A stretch of DNA of 40,824 nucleotides from Terrimonas pollutisoli. Lineage in GTDB: Bacteria; Bacteroidota; Bacteroidia; Chitinophagales; Chitinophagaceae. The notes beneath the pieces were generated by a model, which saw nothing but the letters and a program-made list of their open reading frames with translations, had not been told where the DNA came from and ran no database searches. The position numbers were made by a program, and so were the translations under genes. Position 1 is the first letter of the stretch. Each line of letters opens with the position of its first letter. The DNA is taken from assembly GCF_029360765.1 (NCBI RefSeq), contig NZ_JARKNA010000028.1, forward strand, positions 1 through 40,824. Direction: 5' to 3'. This document shows positions 8,197-16,550 of the stretch, piece by piece.

Positions 8197-9974
8197 GTAA
8201 GTATCCAAAAACATTGACATATTATATGTGGGGATGGCAAGTTCATTTCCGGATATCTTGTAAAACAAATGCTGAAAGTCTGTTTAATCATTTTGATCGA
8301 GGATTGAAACCACATGTTTTCATGGTGGGCATTGCAAATAAAAGCGATAAGAATCCTGTACTATGTTTTGAACCTGAAGATCAGGATGTATTTGCCGGTG
8401 ATTTTGCCAGGTTAAGTGAAGTGGTCAATAACATCCTTGATACAGATCCCGATAAGGACATGCTTTACTCTGGTCCTGGCATGCAAGAAGTGATGGATGT
8501 AAGACGGAGGAGGGAGGCAGTCAGAAAGGGTGTTGAAATTATCTTAAGTGAGTCAGTTGAAAACAAGTCGGGCTACTGGTATCATTGTTCAGATGCAGCA
8601 CAAATTGGAGGATATCATGTTTATGTTGTTTTGGGCCTAGTAAAAGAAGTATATGATAGCTACACATTTCTCATGAAAACATTATTGGACGACCGGAGAC
8701 TTCGCATTTATCAATCAGTACTGGAAACTGCGGTAGAAGCGTATTTGAAAGAGAAATGGAAAAACTTGAATATGCCGGAGGCGGGTAAGAATTTGAGTAT
8801 GGACTCTAGGCCAACCGAAGATTTGTTGCGTGAGGCCGCGAGGAATTTTATGTATACGGTCTCCAGTAAAGGAAAGGAATTTATGGGATTGCACGGATTG
8901 TTTGATATCTGCGATAAAATCTCAACCTATTCTTATGAAGGCTCTCAGAATACGGGTCATTTAATTATAGCGGACAAGTCGGATAAGGAAATTGAAATGG
9001 TATTTGAGTTAAAAGAATCATTTGAAATTAATGATCTTCGAAAGACGCGAAAGCTCCTTCAGTTATCAAATGAACAGTTGGGTGTTATCTGTGACTCGTA
9101 CAATATCTTTGGTTTGGGACGCGTTCACACTGAATACGCGAAATCAAGTGAGTCAATTTTTGATATTCATTTTATAGCTACACATTGCTGGAGAGTGAAG
9201 CATCATGACAATGTGGTTTTGGAAATGAGATATGGTTTGCCGGAATTTACAACTGAGGTAATTCCTCGAAATAAATTTGGTTCTGATATCAAAAGAATAT
9301 TTGTAAACACATCTAACGATCAAATAGAAAATCTGTACAAACTTGCCATTGCAGCAACCAAGCAGGCGAATGGGTCAATGCTGGTGGTGGTTAATGATGC
9401 AGCCCAGGAGGCGGAACGGCTGAATATTCAATGCCTTCCTGTTAAGCCCGTTTCATTAAGTGAGGATTCAGTGATGCAACTAACTTCTATCGATGGAGCA
9501 GTATTGTTAAACACTGATGGAACCGCTTTTGCATACGGTGTTATTCTGGATGGAATCGTAGGAACGAAGGGAGACTCATCGCGGGGCTCACGGTACAACT
9601 CTGCTATTACTTACCTTGAATACAGGGGTAATGCTAAGCCTACCTTCATTATTGTTGTGTCTGAAGATGGTTTTGTAGACATCCTGCCATCGCTTAGGCC
9701 AAGAGTCAAACATTCTAATATTCTTCATAATCTAGATTTGTTGCGGCAGTTATCAACGCAGGAAAATCCGGAGGTTGCCTTATATAACAAATTGATGAGC
9801 TACTTTAACAGCACGAGATTCTATTTAGCTAAGGAAGAGTGTATACGGGTAAATGAACTTCAAAAGGTAATTGAGGGAAAGCAAAAAGATGACGCAATAA
9901 GGATAATATACGAGGACTACTCGCCTCATCCGGAGATGAACAATTCCTACTATGAGGATGAAGTACAACTATGA
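8193..9974 (+). CDS. DisA_N (DAC)-domain protein with N-terminal sensor region, putative diadenylate cyclase
   Basis: A 593-residue soluble protein. The C-terminal third carries a DisA_N/DAC-like nucleotide cyclase domain: DGAVLL at 434-439 matches the DGA motif, and RGSRYNSA at 464-471 sits where active DACs have (G)TRHRxA. The canonical His is replaced by Tyr at 468. The middle part (about 230-340), including a KESFEINDLRKTRKLLQ-like segment, resembles the DACNV-type presumed sensor region found before DAC domains in bacterial conflict systems (from memory). Classic DAC enzymes make c-di-AMP from two ATP; whether this one is catalytic is open. It is 30 bases upstream of a CD-NTase and probably shares its transcript. 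Confidence 0.7.
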   Translation: MSKYPKTLTYYMWGWQVHFRISCKTNAESLFNHFDRGLKPHVFMVGIANKSDKNPVLCFEPEDQDVFAGDFARLSEVVNNILDTDPDKDMLYSGPGMQEVMDVRRRREAVRKGVEIILSESVENKSGYWYHCSDAAQIGGYHVYVVLGLVKEVYDSYTFLMKTLLDDRRLRIYQSVLETAVEAYLKEKWKNLNMPEAGKNLSMDSRPTEDLLREAARNFMYTVSSKGKEFMGLHGLFDICDKISTYSYEGSQNTGHLIIADKSDKEIEMVFELKESFEINDLRKTRKLLQLSNEQLGVICDSYNIFGLGRVHTEYAKSSESIFDIHFIATHCWRVKHHDNVVLEMRYGLPEFTTEVIPRNKFGSDIKRIFVNTSNDQIENLYKLAIAATKQANGSMLVVVNDAAQEAERLNIQCLPVKPVSLSEDSVMQLTSIDGAVLLNTDGTAFAYGVILDGIVGTKGDSSRGSRYNSAITYLEYRGNAKPTFIIVVSEDGFVDILPSLRPRVKHSNILHNLDLLRQLSTQENPEVALYNKLMSYFNSTRFYLAKEECIRVNELQKVIEGKQKDDAIRIIYEDYSPHPEMNNSYYEDEVQL

Positions 9975-10004
9975 ATTGTTGTGTTAAAAATATAAACTTA
10001 TCAT

Positions 10005-10898
10005 ATGGCAAAATTCACCGAAACTAACTTTGATGCCTGGCGAAAACCGGCAAGTGACCACGAGGAGGTCAAACTGGAGTCAGCTCGTCAACTTGTTAAT
10101 AAGGCGCTTGATAATAGTGCCGAATTGGCAAAAATAAAATATGAAGTATTTGGGCAGGGATCTTATGCAAATGATACGAATGTCAGGCTTAACAGTGATA
10201 TTGATCTGAACGTAATGTATCGGGATGAGTTTTTCTATGAACTTCCAACTGGAAAGACAAATAAGGATTTCAATTTTGAGCTTTCAGATAAGTTGGCATT
10301 TGGGGCTTATAAGGACATGATCGAGCGGGCTCTGGTGAATGAATTTGGACGAGACTTCGTAAAAAGACAGAACAAGTGTCTGAGGGTTTTGGCTACAGAT
10401 ACGCGGGAAGAATGTGATGTAGTACCTACTTTTGAGTTTAGAAGATTTTCGGAGAACGGAAATTTTGTAACGGGCGTTCGATTCGTTAGCGATGAAGGAA
10501 AAGCAATCAAAGGTTTTCCAAAACAACACACGGCCAATGCAATCGAGAAAAACAAGCTGACCGGGCGAAGTTTCAAACGGGCTACCCGCATTTTCAAGCG
10601 CCTTAGGCATAAAATGAAGAGTGATAATGTTGCGTTCCCGGATTCGATAACCTCCTTTCTCATTGAATGCCTGATGTGGAATGTGCCCAATAAGATTTAC
10701 AATGAGTCAACCACCTGGTCTGGTATTGTCCGAGAATCTATAATTTACCTTTATAATGCGACGAAGGCGAAAGAGACCTGTAAGGAGTGGGGAGAGGTTT
10801 CTGAGTTACTGTATCTCTTTCATTCAGGCAGAAAATGGACGGTTGAAGGTGTGAACGAGTTTCTGGTGATTTTATGGAACTATCTTGAGTTAGAATAA
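10005..10898 (+). CDS. CBASS-type CD-NTase (SMODS nucleotidyltransferase)
   Basis: A 297-residue member of the DNA-polymerase-beta-like nucleotidyltransferases. The signature GS at 52-53 is followed after 11 residues by D65-x-D67 (SDIDLNVMY), and a third acid, D138, lies in ECDVVPTFEF. This gives the complete metal-binding triad of an active cyclase. CD-NTases synthesise cyclic oligonucleotides during phage infection; the product and base specificity cannot be read from sequence. It lies 25 bases upstream of a patatin phospholipase, the known CapV pairing of short type I CBASS. No Cap2/Cap3 or HORMA/TRIP13 partner is present downstream, where the next genes run in the other direction. Confidence 0.88.
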   Translation: MAKFTETNFDAWRKPASDHEEVKLESARQLVNKALDNSAELAKIKYEVFGQGSYANDTNVRLNSDIDLNVMYRDEFFYELPTGKTNKDFNFELSDKLAFGAYKDMIERALVNEFGRDFVKRQNKCLRVLATDTREECDVVPTFEFRRFSENGNFVTGVRFVSDEGKAIKGFPKQHTANAIEKNKLTGRSFKRATRIFKRLRHKMKSDNVAFPDSITSFLIECLMWNVPNKIYNESTTWSGIVRESIIYLYNATKAKETCKEWGEVSELLYLFHSGRKWTVEGVNEFLVILWNYLELE

Positions 10899-10923
10899 AA
10901 TGTCGTAACGCAAATTAAATAGT

Positions 10924-11832
10924 ATGCCATTTAGAATACTATCATTGGATGGCGGCGGATCGAGAGGAGTGTATTCGCTCGGCGCTTTGAACGAGGTGGA
11001 AAAGACGCTCGGTTCCCCACTGCATAATCATTTTGATCTTATATTCGGCACGAGCACCGGTGCCATTATAGCTGCGCTGATTGCACTCGGTATACCTGTG
11101 GACGAGATCAATAAATTGTATTGCGAACTCATCCCAAAAATCATGAGAGGTTCCGGAAGGGCGGAACGCTCAAATAGCTTGCAGGAACACTGCGATAATA
11201 TCTTTGGAGAGGCGACCTTTAATGACGTAAAGACCGGAATAGGGATAGTTGCCATGAATTACAACGATACCAAGCCCTTGATATTTAAAGCGGATGTGAA
11301 GCAGACTTATTCTCGGCAGGCAACCTTTAAGCCGGGTTTTGGGTGTACAATTTCTACAGCCGTACAGGCATCCTCCGCTGCTTACCCGATCTTTAAAATG
11401 AAAGAAGTGGTAACGGAAAACCAAGGGACTATCCTCGCCGTCGATGGTGGTTTTATTGCCAATAACCCTTTGTTCTTTGCCATAACCGATGCTACAGGCG
11501 CACTGAAACATTCATTGGATGATTTAAGGGTGCTGAGTGTAGGGACCGGTAATTTCGTAGAGAAGCGTATCAGTCGAATAACAGCTTTGTTGAAGCGGTT
11601 GAAATTTGTCGAGCTGTTCGATCGCACACTAAAAGCTAATTCAACCACTACAGAAATTCTGATAAAATTCCTGTACCCAACTTTGAAAATGGTAAGAATT
11701 AATGAATCCTTTAATCAACCTCAATACGGTACAAATATGGTGGAGTCTGATCCAAAAAAGTTGGGGACATTATTCAGGTTAGGAAGGGAATCTTACGCAA
11801 AATTTGAAAAGCAAATAAAGGAGTTGTTTTAG
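10924..11832 (+). CDS. capV: Patatin-like phospholipase, CapV-type CBASS effector
   Basis: A 302-residue patatin. The oxyanion loop DGGGSRG is at 9-15, the nucleophile elbow GTSTG at 42-46 (catalytic Ser44), and the second half of the Ser-Asp dyad is DGG at 174-176. All catalytic residues are present. CapV-type enzymes are activated by the cyclic nucleotide of their neighbouring CD-NTase and hydrolyse membrane phospholipids, killing the infected cell. There is no signal peptide, as expected for a cytosolic effector acting on the inner membrane. It is the last gene of the DAC / CD-NTase / patatin cassette. Confidence 0.88.
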   Translation: MPFRILSLDGGGSRGVYSLGALNEVEKTLGSPLHNHFDLIFGTSTGAIIAALIALGIPVDEINKLYCELIPKIMRGSGRAERSNSLQEHCDNIFGEATFNDVKTGIGIVAMNYNDTKPLIFKADVKQTYSRQATFKPGFGCTISTAVQASSAAYPIFKMKEVVTENQGTILAVDGGFIANNPLFFAITDATGALKHSLDDLRVLSVGTGNFVEKRISRITALLKRLKFVELFDRTLKANSTTTEILIKFLYPTLKMVRINESFNQPQYGTNMVESDPKKLGTLFRLGRESYAKFEKQIKELF

Positions 11833-11864
11833 CATTTCGAAACAGCGACACAGTTATGGCAGGC

Positions 11865-12029
11865 CTATTCGATTAATTCATGAATTTCTCCCGGATTATT
11901 AGCCCGACTAAAACTGAGATACAATTCTTGCGTAAGGCCAGACGAACGATAACTTAGGGTCAAATCGTATTTTGATAACACTCCGCAACTGTTTGCCTTA
12001 TATTCAAGAGTTACTGGAATCTCGTCCAT
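11865..12029 (-). CDS. Small hypothetical protein (54 aa), last gene of the SRAP operon
   Basis: ATG at 12029 to TAG at 11865-11867, 54 residues. It begins MDEIPVTLEYKANSCG and ends in an acidic NNPGEIHELIE. The even mix of polar residues and alternating strands looks coding and not random. It starts 11 bases after the stop of the 104-residue gene upstream, with no room for another promoter, so it is probably the third gene of that transcript. No family is recognised. Confidence 0.45.
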   Translation of the reverse strand: MDEIPVTLEYKANSCGVLSKYDLTLSYRSSGLTQELYLSFSRANNPGEIHELIE

Positions 12030-12040
12030 GAATTTGACTG

Positions 12041-12355
12041 CTAAGGCTTGTTCTTAAATTTATTCACAGGCTTAGGACGGCCAGCCAAATAGTAATCAAG
12101 TTCGTTTTGAATTTTCATTATATTTTGAGCATTGTCTTTAATGTTTCCGCTCATTTCAAAATTCATTTCTTTTATTTTCCATTGGCCTGTATGCTTTGTC
12201 AATAGCTTTTCCATGATCATGAGTTTTTCACCCGCAAATATTTTGAACCGGATAACCTGTTCGGATTTATGCAATATCTCTACCTGCATCCGGTAAATAT
12301 GTTTTTTTTCATCGATGTAGTTAATGATAAATATTTCAAAGGCTTCGTTATCCAT
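12041..12355 (-). CDS. Hypothetical protein (104 aa), operon with SRAP
   Basis: A 104-residue soluble protein with an N-terminal strand-rich half (about residues 5-45) and a helical second half ending in a basic KPVNKFKNKP tail. It overlaps the end of the upstream SRAP gene by eight bases, which points to coupled translation and shared expression. Family and function are not recognised. The overlap makes a role alongside abasic-site repair conceivable, but nothing in the sequence shows one. Confidence 0.6.
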   Translation of the reverse strand: MDNEAFEIFIINYIDEKKHIYRMQVEILHKSEQVIRFKIFAGEKLMIMEKLLTKHTGQWKIKEMNFEMSGNIKDNAQNIMKIQNELDYYLAGRPKPVNKFKNKP

Positions 12356-13145
12356 GTGGCAGGTTTAGTTCTTTTGGATATTCAAACGGCTCTGTCGGGT
12401 CTTCCTTTTTCAGAAAGTCTTTTGATATGGTCCATGCCTCCATATTATCACTGGGCAATTGATAGGAGGCTATTTCCATAATTCTTTCTTCGCTCAGCCC
12501 GTCCTGGATCCATTCCCAGGCCAAATCTTCAGGCAGGATTGTCGGCATTCTATGCTGTGCGTTATGAATCTCATGCATCATTTCATTTGCCGGCGCTGTA
12601 ACGATTGCAAAGGTATCGGCGGACTGACCTCTCAAATAGTTTGTCCATACCCTCGACACCCCGGCCATAAAAAAATATTCCTTTGGATTATCTTTTACAG
12701 TAATGTAATAAGGGTATTTATCCGTCGACTTTAATACTTCCCCTCTATACTTCCCTACCCTGCCAATTTTTGCTTTATTATACCATTCATAAAAACCAGT
12801 TGAAAGAACCAGGCAGCGCCCATGTAAAGCACCCTCACGAAACATAGATGGTTTCCCTCTTTCGGCAACAAGTAAAGTTTCTGATCTTGCATTTAGCCAG
12901 GTATAAAGCTCTCTACTTCGCTTTAGATCAAACTCGTCGAGAACACTAGCGGGGATATACTCCCAATGTGTCATCCTGATTTCAAAGTCCTTTCCTTCGG
13001 CTAATGGTTTGATAATAGGCCAGTCCCGGTAATCAAATCCATTTTGCGCAGGTCTATTAAGGCGAAGGTTTTTCAATTCCTTCTCAATGTTCATTAGTCT
13101 AATGAACTCAGCTCTCGAAACCTTGCATCCATTATAAGTACACAT
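12348..13145 (-). CDS. SOS response-associated peptidase / abasic-site shield (SRAP, YedK/HMCES family)
   Basis: A 265-residue SRAP protein. The catalytic Cys is residue 2 (MCTYNG), which becomes the N-terminus after Met removal. The GFYEW motif at 117-121 supplies the active-site Glu (E120), and the HRMP motif at 198-201 supplies the His. Family members form a covalent thiazolidine bond with abasic sites in single-stranded DNA and shield replication forks. The start is fixed by the need for Cys2. It heads a three-gene minus-strand operon with two small proteins of unknown role. Confidence 0.9.
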   Translation of the reverse strand: MCTYNGCKVSRAEFIRLMNIEKELKNLRLNRPAQNGFDYRDWPIIKPLAEGKDFEIRMTHWEYIPASVLDEFDLKRSRELYTWLNARSETLLVAERGKPSMFREGALHGRCLVLSTGFYEWYNKAKIGRVGKYRGEVLKSTDKYPYYITVKDNPKEYFFMAGVSRVWTNYLRGQSADTFAIVTAPANEMMHEIHNAQHRMPTILPEDLAWEWIQDGLSEERIMEIASYQLPSDNMEAWTISKDFLKKEDPTEPFEYPKELNLPHG

Positions 13146-13331
13146 GAAATCAAGTTAGTGATTACTTCGAAAATGAAAAAGCCCCGTAGAAACCATTGAT
13201 TTACTCCGGGCCGAATTTTATTCAGAGCTTGTGTGTTAGCGATGGATGAGGAAATAGGTAATCGGATTGACATACGAAAATCGACCTCGAAGAATTAAGA
13301 GAAAAAAACGAACAACGCCGTAGCGGAATAA

Positions 13332-13745
13332 TCAATTTAACCTTAAAAGAATATTTCGTTCAACCTTACACCATTCTATTAACTTTTGCAGGACCGGGGG
13401 ATTTTGCAGGTGTTTAAATAGCCGCCTGTTTCTTGCAGAGTCTTTTAACCAGGTATCCAATATTTGCTGTTCTTCCACAGTAATGACCTTTTCCTGCTGG
13501 CGAACAATGAGACCGGCGATGGCCCATAGTTCGATGACATCGGATGTTTCATACATAAACTCTTCGGGATTGAAGACATTATTGTCAAAGTCTTCGGTGA
13601 GGTCTTCAAACACAATCATGTTTTCGTCCGACTCACAAATCCAATCATCCAATTCATCTTTTTGTGTTTCGGTAAGGCTGTTTTGCAGAAAACCCATAAC
13701 AAGCCGGGCATGGTACAGGGAAATGAGTTGATTATTCTTTTCCAT
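13332..13745 (-). CDS. Protein with two tandem FecR-N-like helical repeats
   Basis: A 137-residue acidic protein. Two copies of the same motif are visible: residues about 12-48 (ARLVMGFLQNSLTETQKDEL, then LDDWICES) and about 75-115 (AGLIVRQQEKVITVEEQQIL, then DTWLKDS). This matches the N-terminal helical domain of FecR-type anti-sigma regulators in Bacteroidota, which reads L-x-R-x-L-x-G-x-L-(S/T)-x-x-E. It has no membrane segment and no FecR periplasmic domain. It could bind a sigma factor or be a domain reused on its own; no sigma gene is adjacent. Confidence 0.6.
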   Translation of the reverse strand: MEKNNQLISLYHARLVMGFLQNSLTETQKDELDDWICESDENMIVFEDLTEDFDNNVFNPEEFMYETSDVIELWAIAGLIVRQQEKVITVEEQQILDTWLKDSARNRRLFKHLQNPPVLQKLIEWCKVERNILLRLN

Positions 13746-13973
13746 AGTAAGAGATTTATTGAAACAAGAACAAGCATTACTTTTTAAAGTTAGGCATTTA
13801 TAGAAATTGTACGAGCCGCACTGAATAATGATACCCCGGCTATTTAAGGCTTCACCACGACTATCAGGGGTTACACGTAATCCATTTTTCTATTGCATTC
13901 ATTGACCTGATGTTTGGGTTGTAAATGAATGCTGCTACCATGCAGTGAATTAGTAAACTTAAACCTGACGAAC

Positions 13974-14123
13974 ATGAAATCAACTGAATTGCTCTTTTCA
14001 AAGCCCATGAACCTGGAGGGGCTGGAGACAAGATTTAAAGCAGCCGCGAACGGTATCGTTCGTTTTTTTGACGATAGCTGTTGTATCGATACCCAGCCAC
14101 CACTGCCACCAGGCAATAAGTAA
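13974..14123 (+). CDS. 49-residue Cys-Cys, Pro-rich peptide, possible precursor or signal peptide
   Basis: The start is chosen at ATG 13974 (MKSTELLFSKPMNL); an upstream in-frame ATG at 13929 would add 15 residues with no clear support. The N-terminal part (about 1-32) is amphipathic and leader-like. The C-terminal part holds DDSCCID followed by TQPPLPPGNK. A terminator follows at once, and then an LpxL-like acyltransferase and a LytS/LytTR pair on the same strand. The layout of short Cys-containing peptide, modifying enzyme and sensor kinase is reminiscent of ribosomal peptide or pheromone loci. That is inference only; no known precursor family is matched. Confidence 0.5.
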   Translation: MKSTELLFSKPMNLEGLETRFKAAANGIVRFFDDSCCIDTQPPLPPGNK

Positions 14124-14150
14124 ACGGGAGCTACCGCTGCTTTGAAAGTG

Positions 14151-14182
14151 ACCCCGGCGCCGCCCGTTGCCGGGGTTTCTTT
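14151..14182 (+). terminator. Rho-independent terminator after the small peptide gene
   Basis: ACCCCGGC (14151-14158) pairs with GCCGGGGT (14169-14176) across a ten-base loop and is followed by TTCTTT. It separates the 49-residue peptide gene from the acyltransferase, so the downstream genes need their own promoter or read-through. Confidence 0.65.
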
Positions 14183-14183
14183 A

Positions 14184-14262
14184 ACCCTTCGGCAGGCTCA
14201 CCCTTCGACTCTTCCGCTCTTCGGCAGGGTCAGAGCTCAGAACTCAGGGTTTAGGGTGACAG
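14184..14262. repeat. TTCGGCAGG-type intergenic repeat cluster
   Basis: Contains CCCTTCGGCAGGCTCACCC and then CTCTTCGGCAGGGTCAGAGC, with CTCAGGG and AGGGTGACAG further on. Partly self-complementary units built on CTTCGGCAGGCTCAGGGTGACA are common dispersed intergenic repeats in Bacteroidota (from memory). The copy here is imperfect and partly duplicated. Confidence 0.4.
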
Positions 14263-14314
14263 CGATAACGCTTTTGGAGCGGCTTTTTTATTGTCTTTAC
14301 CTCAACTCAATTTT

Positions 14315-15448
14315 ATGAAACGCAGCGATTATATTCAACAAAGAGATGAACTGATCCATTATTATCAAAACCAATTTTCTTTTAACGATCATGAGCGGAT
14401 GCAGGCACAGCTCAACCTGGTGAGTGCATCGCTGAGCAATTACCTTCCTACCATACCCTATTGCCAACATGAACGCCTCTACAAAGAAATACTACTACAT
14501 AAAAAGCTAAGTATACTGGAGCAGTCGGCGGATTTTTTATTACAAGAGTCACCAACCGAAAATTTGAGTTGTACTGTACAAGCAGTGTTACAACAGCCCT
14601 GTATCATCTGCACTTTTCATACGGGCTCGTACCGCCTGCTTAATCTTTTTTTGGCTCAACAAGGAATACCGTTTACCCTGGTGATAGGTAAAGCGGTGAT
14701 TGAACAGGATGGACAAAGGTTTTGCGAACTATATCATCAACTGCCGGGTGTGCAAGAAGATGCCTTTCATTTGCTCGATGCGGAAGCACCGGGTGCAGGG
14801 TTACAGATGTTGCGGGAACTGAAGAAAGGAAGAAGTCTTGTACTATATATCGATGGTAATACCGGTGCGGGAGCCAACACCCGTGATAATGCCAATCATT
14901 GTGTTGTGGACCTGCTGACACAACAACTCTATGCCCGCAAGGGTATAGCATACCTGGCGCATGCAGCCAGGGTGCCGATCGTGGCCGCAGCCAGTTACCG
15001 GAAAGCCCTGGACAAGGTGGCGCTGCGCTTTTTTGATCCGATTTTTCCCGACAAGGACGACCGGGCTGCTTTTGCTGAACATACTACGCAGGCGATTTAT
15101 GATCTTGCTGCCCCGATCATCCAACAATACCCGGCACAATGGGAGGCATGGCTATACCTGCACCGGATGGCTAAAATAAAAAAACCAGTTTGGCCCCCTA
15201 ACGAGATATTACCACGAAAAAGCGATGTCGTTTTTAATTCGGCTTTATTCGGTATTTTTAAAATGAATAATGTTCCTTTCCTTCTCAGGAAACATGATTA
15301 TTCTTTTCATGAAATAGATCAGCGGCTGTATGAACTGCTGACAGCCGCTCCCCGATCTATCAATAAGGCAAGACTTGAAGCATCTGTCTTCAGGCAATTA
15401 TACAGGCACCGGGTTTTGGTCGACGAGGCAATGAATAGTAGCGCCTAA
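14315..15448 (+). CDS. LpxL/HtrB-like lysophospholipid acyltransferase family protein
   Basis: The start is placed at ATG 14315 (MKRSDYIQ); a TTG 24 bases upstream would also be in frame. 377 residues. The central part (about 95-285) follows the LpxL/LABLAT pattern: IICTFHTGSYRLLNLFLAQQ, a strand with FTLVIGK, then SLVLYIDGNTG, and ARVPIVAAAS. Family enzymes transfer acyl chains to lipid A precursors or other acceptors using an H-x4-(D/E) dyad. Here His102 is present, but the expected acid is Arg (HTGSYR), so catalysis is uncertain. The protein lacks the usual N-terminal membrane helix. It is 11 bases upstream of a sensor kinase gene, an unusual partner for lipid A assembly. Confidence 0.65.
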   Translation: MKRSDYIQQRDELIHYYQNQFSFNDHERMQAQLNLVSASLSNYLPTIPYCQHERLYKEILLHKKLSILEQSADFLLQESPTENLSCTVQAVLQQPCIICTFHTGSYRLLNLFLAQQGIPFTLVIGKAVIEQDGQRFCELYHQLPGVQEDAFHLLDAEAPGAGLQMLRELKKGRSLVLYIDGNTGAGANTRDNANHCVVDLLTQQLYARKGIAYLAHAARVPIVAAASYRKALDKVALRFFDPIFPDKDDRAAFAEHTTQAIYDLAAPIIQQYPAQWEAWLYLHRMAKIKKPVWPPNEILPRKSDVVFNSALFGIFKMNNVPFLLRKHDYSFHEIDQRLYELLTAAPRSINKARLEASVFRQLYRHRVLVDEAMNSSA

Positions 15449-15459
15449 AATCTAACGAC

Positions 15460-16548
15460 ATGAGAGAAGCTCTTGCCCGGGAGCCCGCTAAAGCCATTCC
15501 TGTATTGGCGCATGCCAGTGCATGGATCGTGTATGGCAGTTTTATCCATATCGCCAATTACCTGGCCGACCCGCATATCAAAATCATTAACACCGTTTTT
15601 TACCTCGTTCCGTTCTGCCTTACGTTTTATACCAGCATTTATTGCCTGAACCTATATAAGCGTAAAGGTGTCAGCTGGAGCATTGCTTCTTTTTTTATCG
15701 TATTTATCGTCATGGCCAGCATCGGTTATGGTTATATCTACCTGCTGTTGCCTATGTCGGGAATCAAATTATACAGCTCTGACAATTTCCGGGATTTTGT
15801 AAAATATGCTGTGCTGGGTTACGTGCAATATTTTTCTTATGCCCTGCTTTATTTTTATGTAGTACAATCTTTTAATAAAGAACGGCAGTTGCGCCGATTG
15901 CAGGAGGATAAACTGCGTAATGAACTTGAAAACGCGGTGCTGAAACAACAGGAGCTAAGATCACAGCAAGATAAACTTCAACTCGAATATGCTTTTATGC
16001 GGGCACAGGTGAACCCGCATTTCCTACATAACACGCTCAACGTTCTTTTTGCCCAAGCCATGGAATACAGCCAGGAACTGGCAGAAAATATTTCGAAGCT
16101 TTCGAGAATGATGCGCTATTCGATGGAAAGTGTAGAACATGAGACCGACAAAGTACCCGTGAAAAAGGAACTGGAAAACCTACAGTTGCTTATCGAGATC
16201 AACAAAATACGCTTTGACGATAAGGTGGTTCACCTGGCCATCGAAGGAGAAACTGACGGACTGATGCTGCCACCGTTATCTATGATCACCATCGTGGAAA
16301 ATGCTTTTAAATATGGCGATCTGAAAGACTCACAATATCCCCTGCTGATAAAGGTGTTACTCCGCTACCGCCAGATCTATTTTTATTGCCGAAACAAAAA
16401 GCGAAAGGACAATCCTGAACTATCGTCGGGCAATATCGGCATTTCCAACCTGGGCAAACGGCTAGATGTAGGGTTTAAAAACAGATATGAAATGAAGGTA
16501 AATGACGGAGATGATTTTTACACGTTTGAACTCACCATAAATAATTAA
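15460..16548 (+). CDS. LytS/YehU-type sensor histidine kinase
   Basis: 362 residues. About four membrane helices lie in the first 150 residues (near 14-37, 42-66, 71-97 and 108-140). A coiled coil follows (about 143-180), then the LytS-type phosphoacceptor motif QVNPHFLHNTLN with His187. The ATPase domain begins with PPLSMITIVENAFKYG (about 272-287) and has a short GNIGISNLGKRL end. Kinases of this class phosphorylate LytTR-domain regulators, and one follows two bases after the stop. The membrane part has no recognisable periplasmic sensor, so the signal is probably a membrane or small-molecule cue. Confidence 0.88.
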   Translation: MREALAREPAKAIPVLAHASAWIVYGSFIHIANYLADPHIKIINTVFYLVPFCLTFYTSIYCLNLYKRKGVSWSIASFFIVFIVMASIGYGYIYLLLPMSGIKLYSSDNFRDFVKYAVLGYVQYFSYALLYFYVVQSFNKERQLRRLQEDKLRNELENAVLKQQELRSQQDKLQLEYAFMRAQVNPHFLHNTLNVLFAQAMEYSQELAENISKLSRMMRYSMESVEHETDKVPVKKELENLQLLIEINKIRFDDKVVHLAIEGETDGLMLPPLSMITIVENAFKYGDLKDSQYPLLIKVLLRYRQIYFYCRNKKRKDNPELSSGNIGISNLGKRLDVGFKNRYEMKVNDGDDFYTFELTINN

Positions 16549-16550
16549 GC

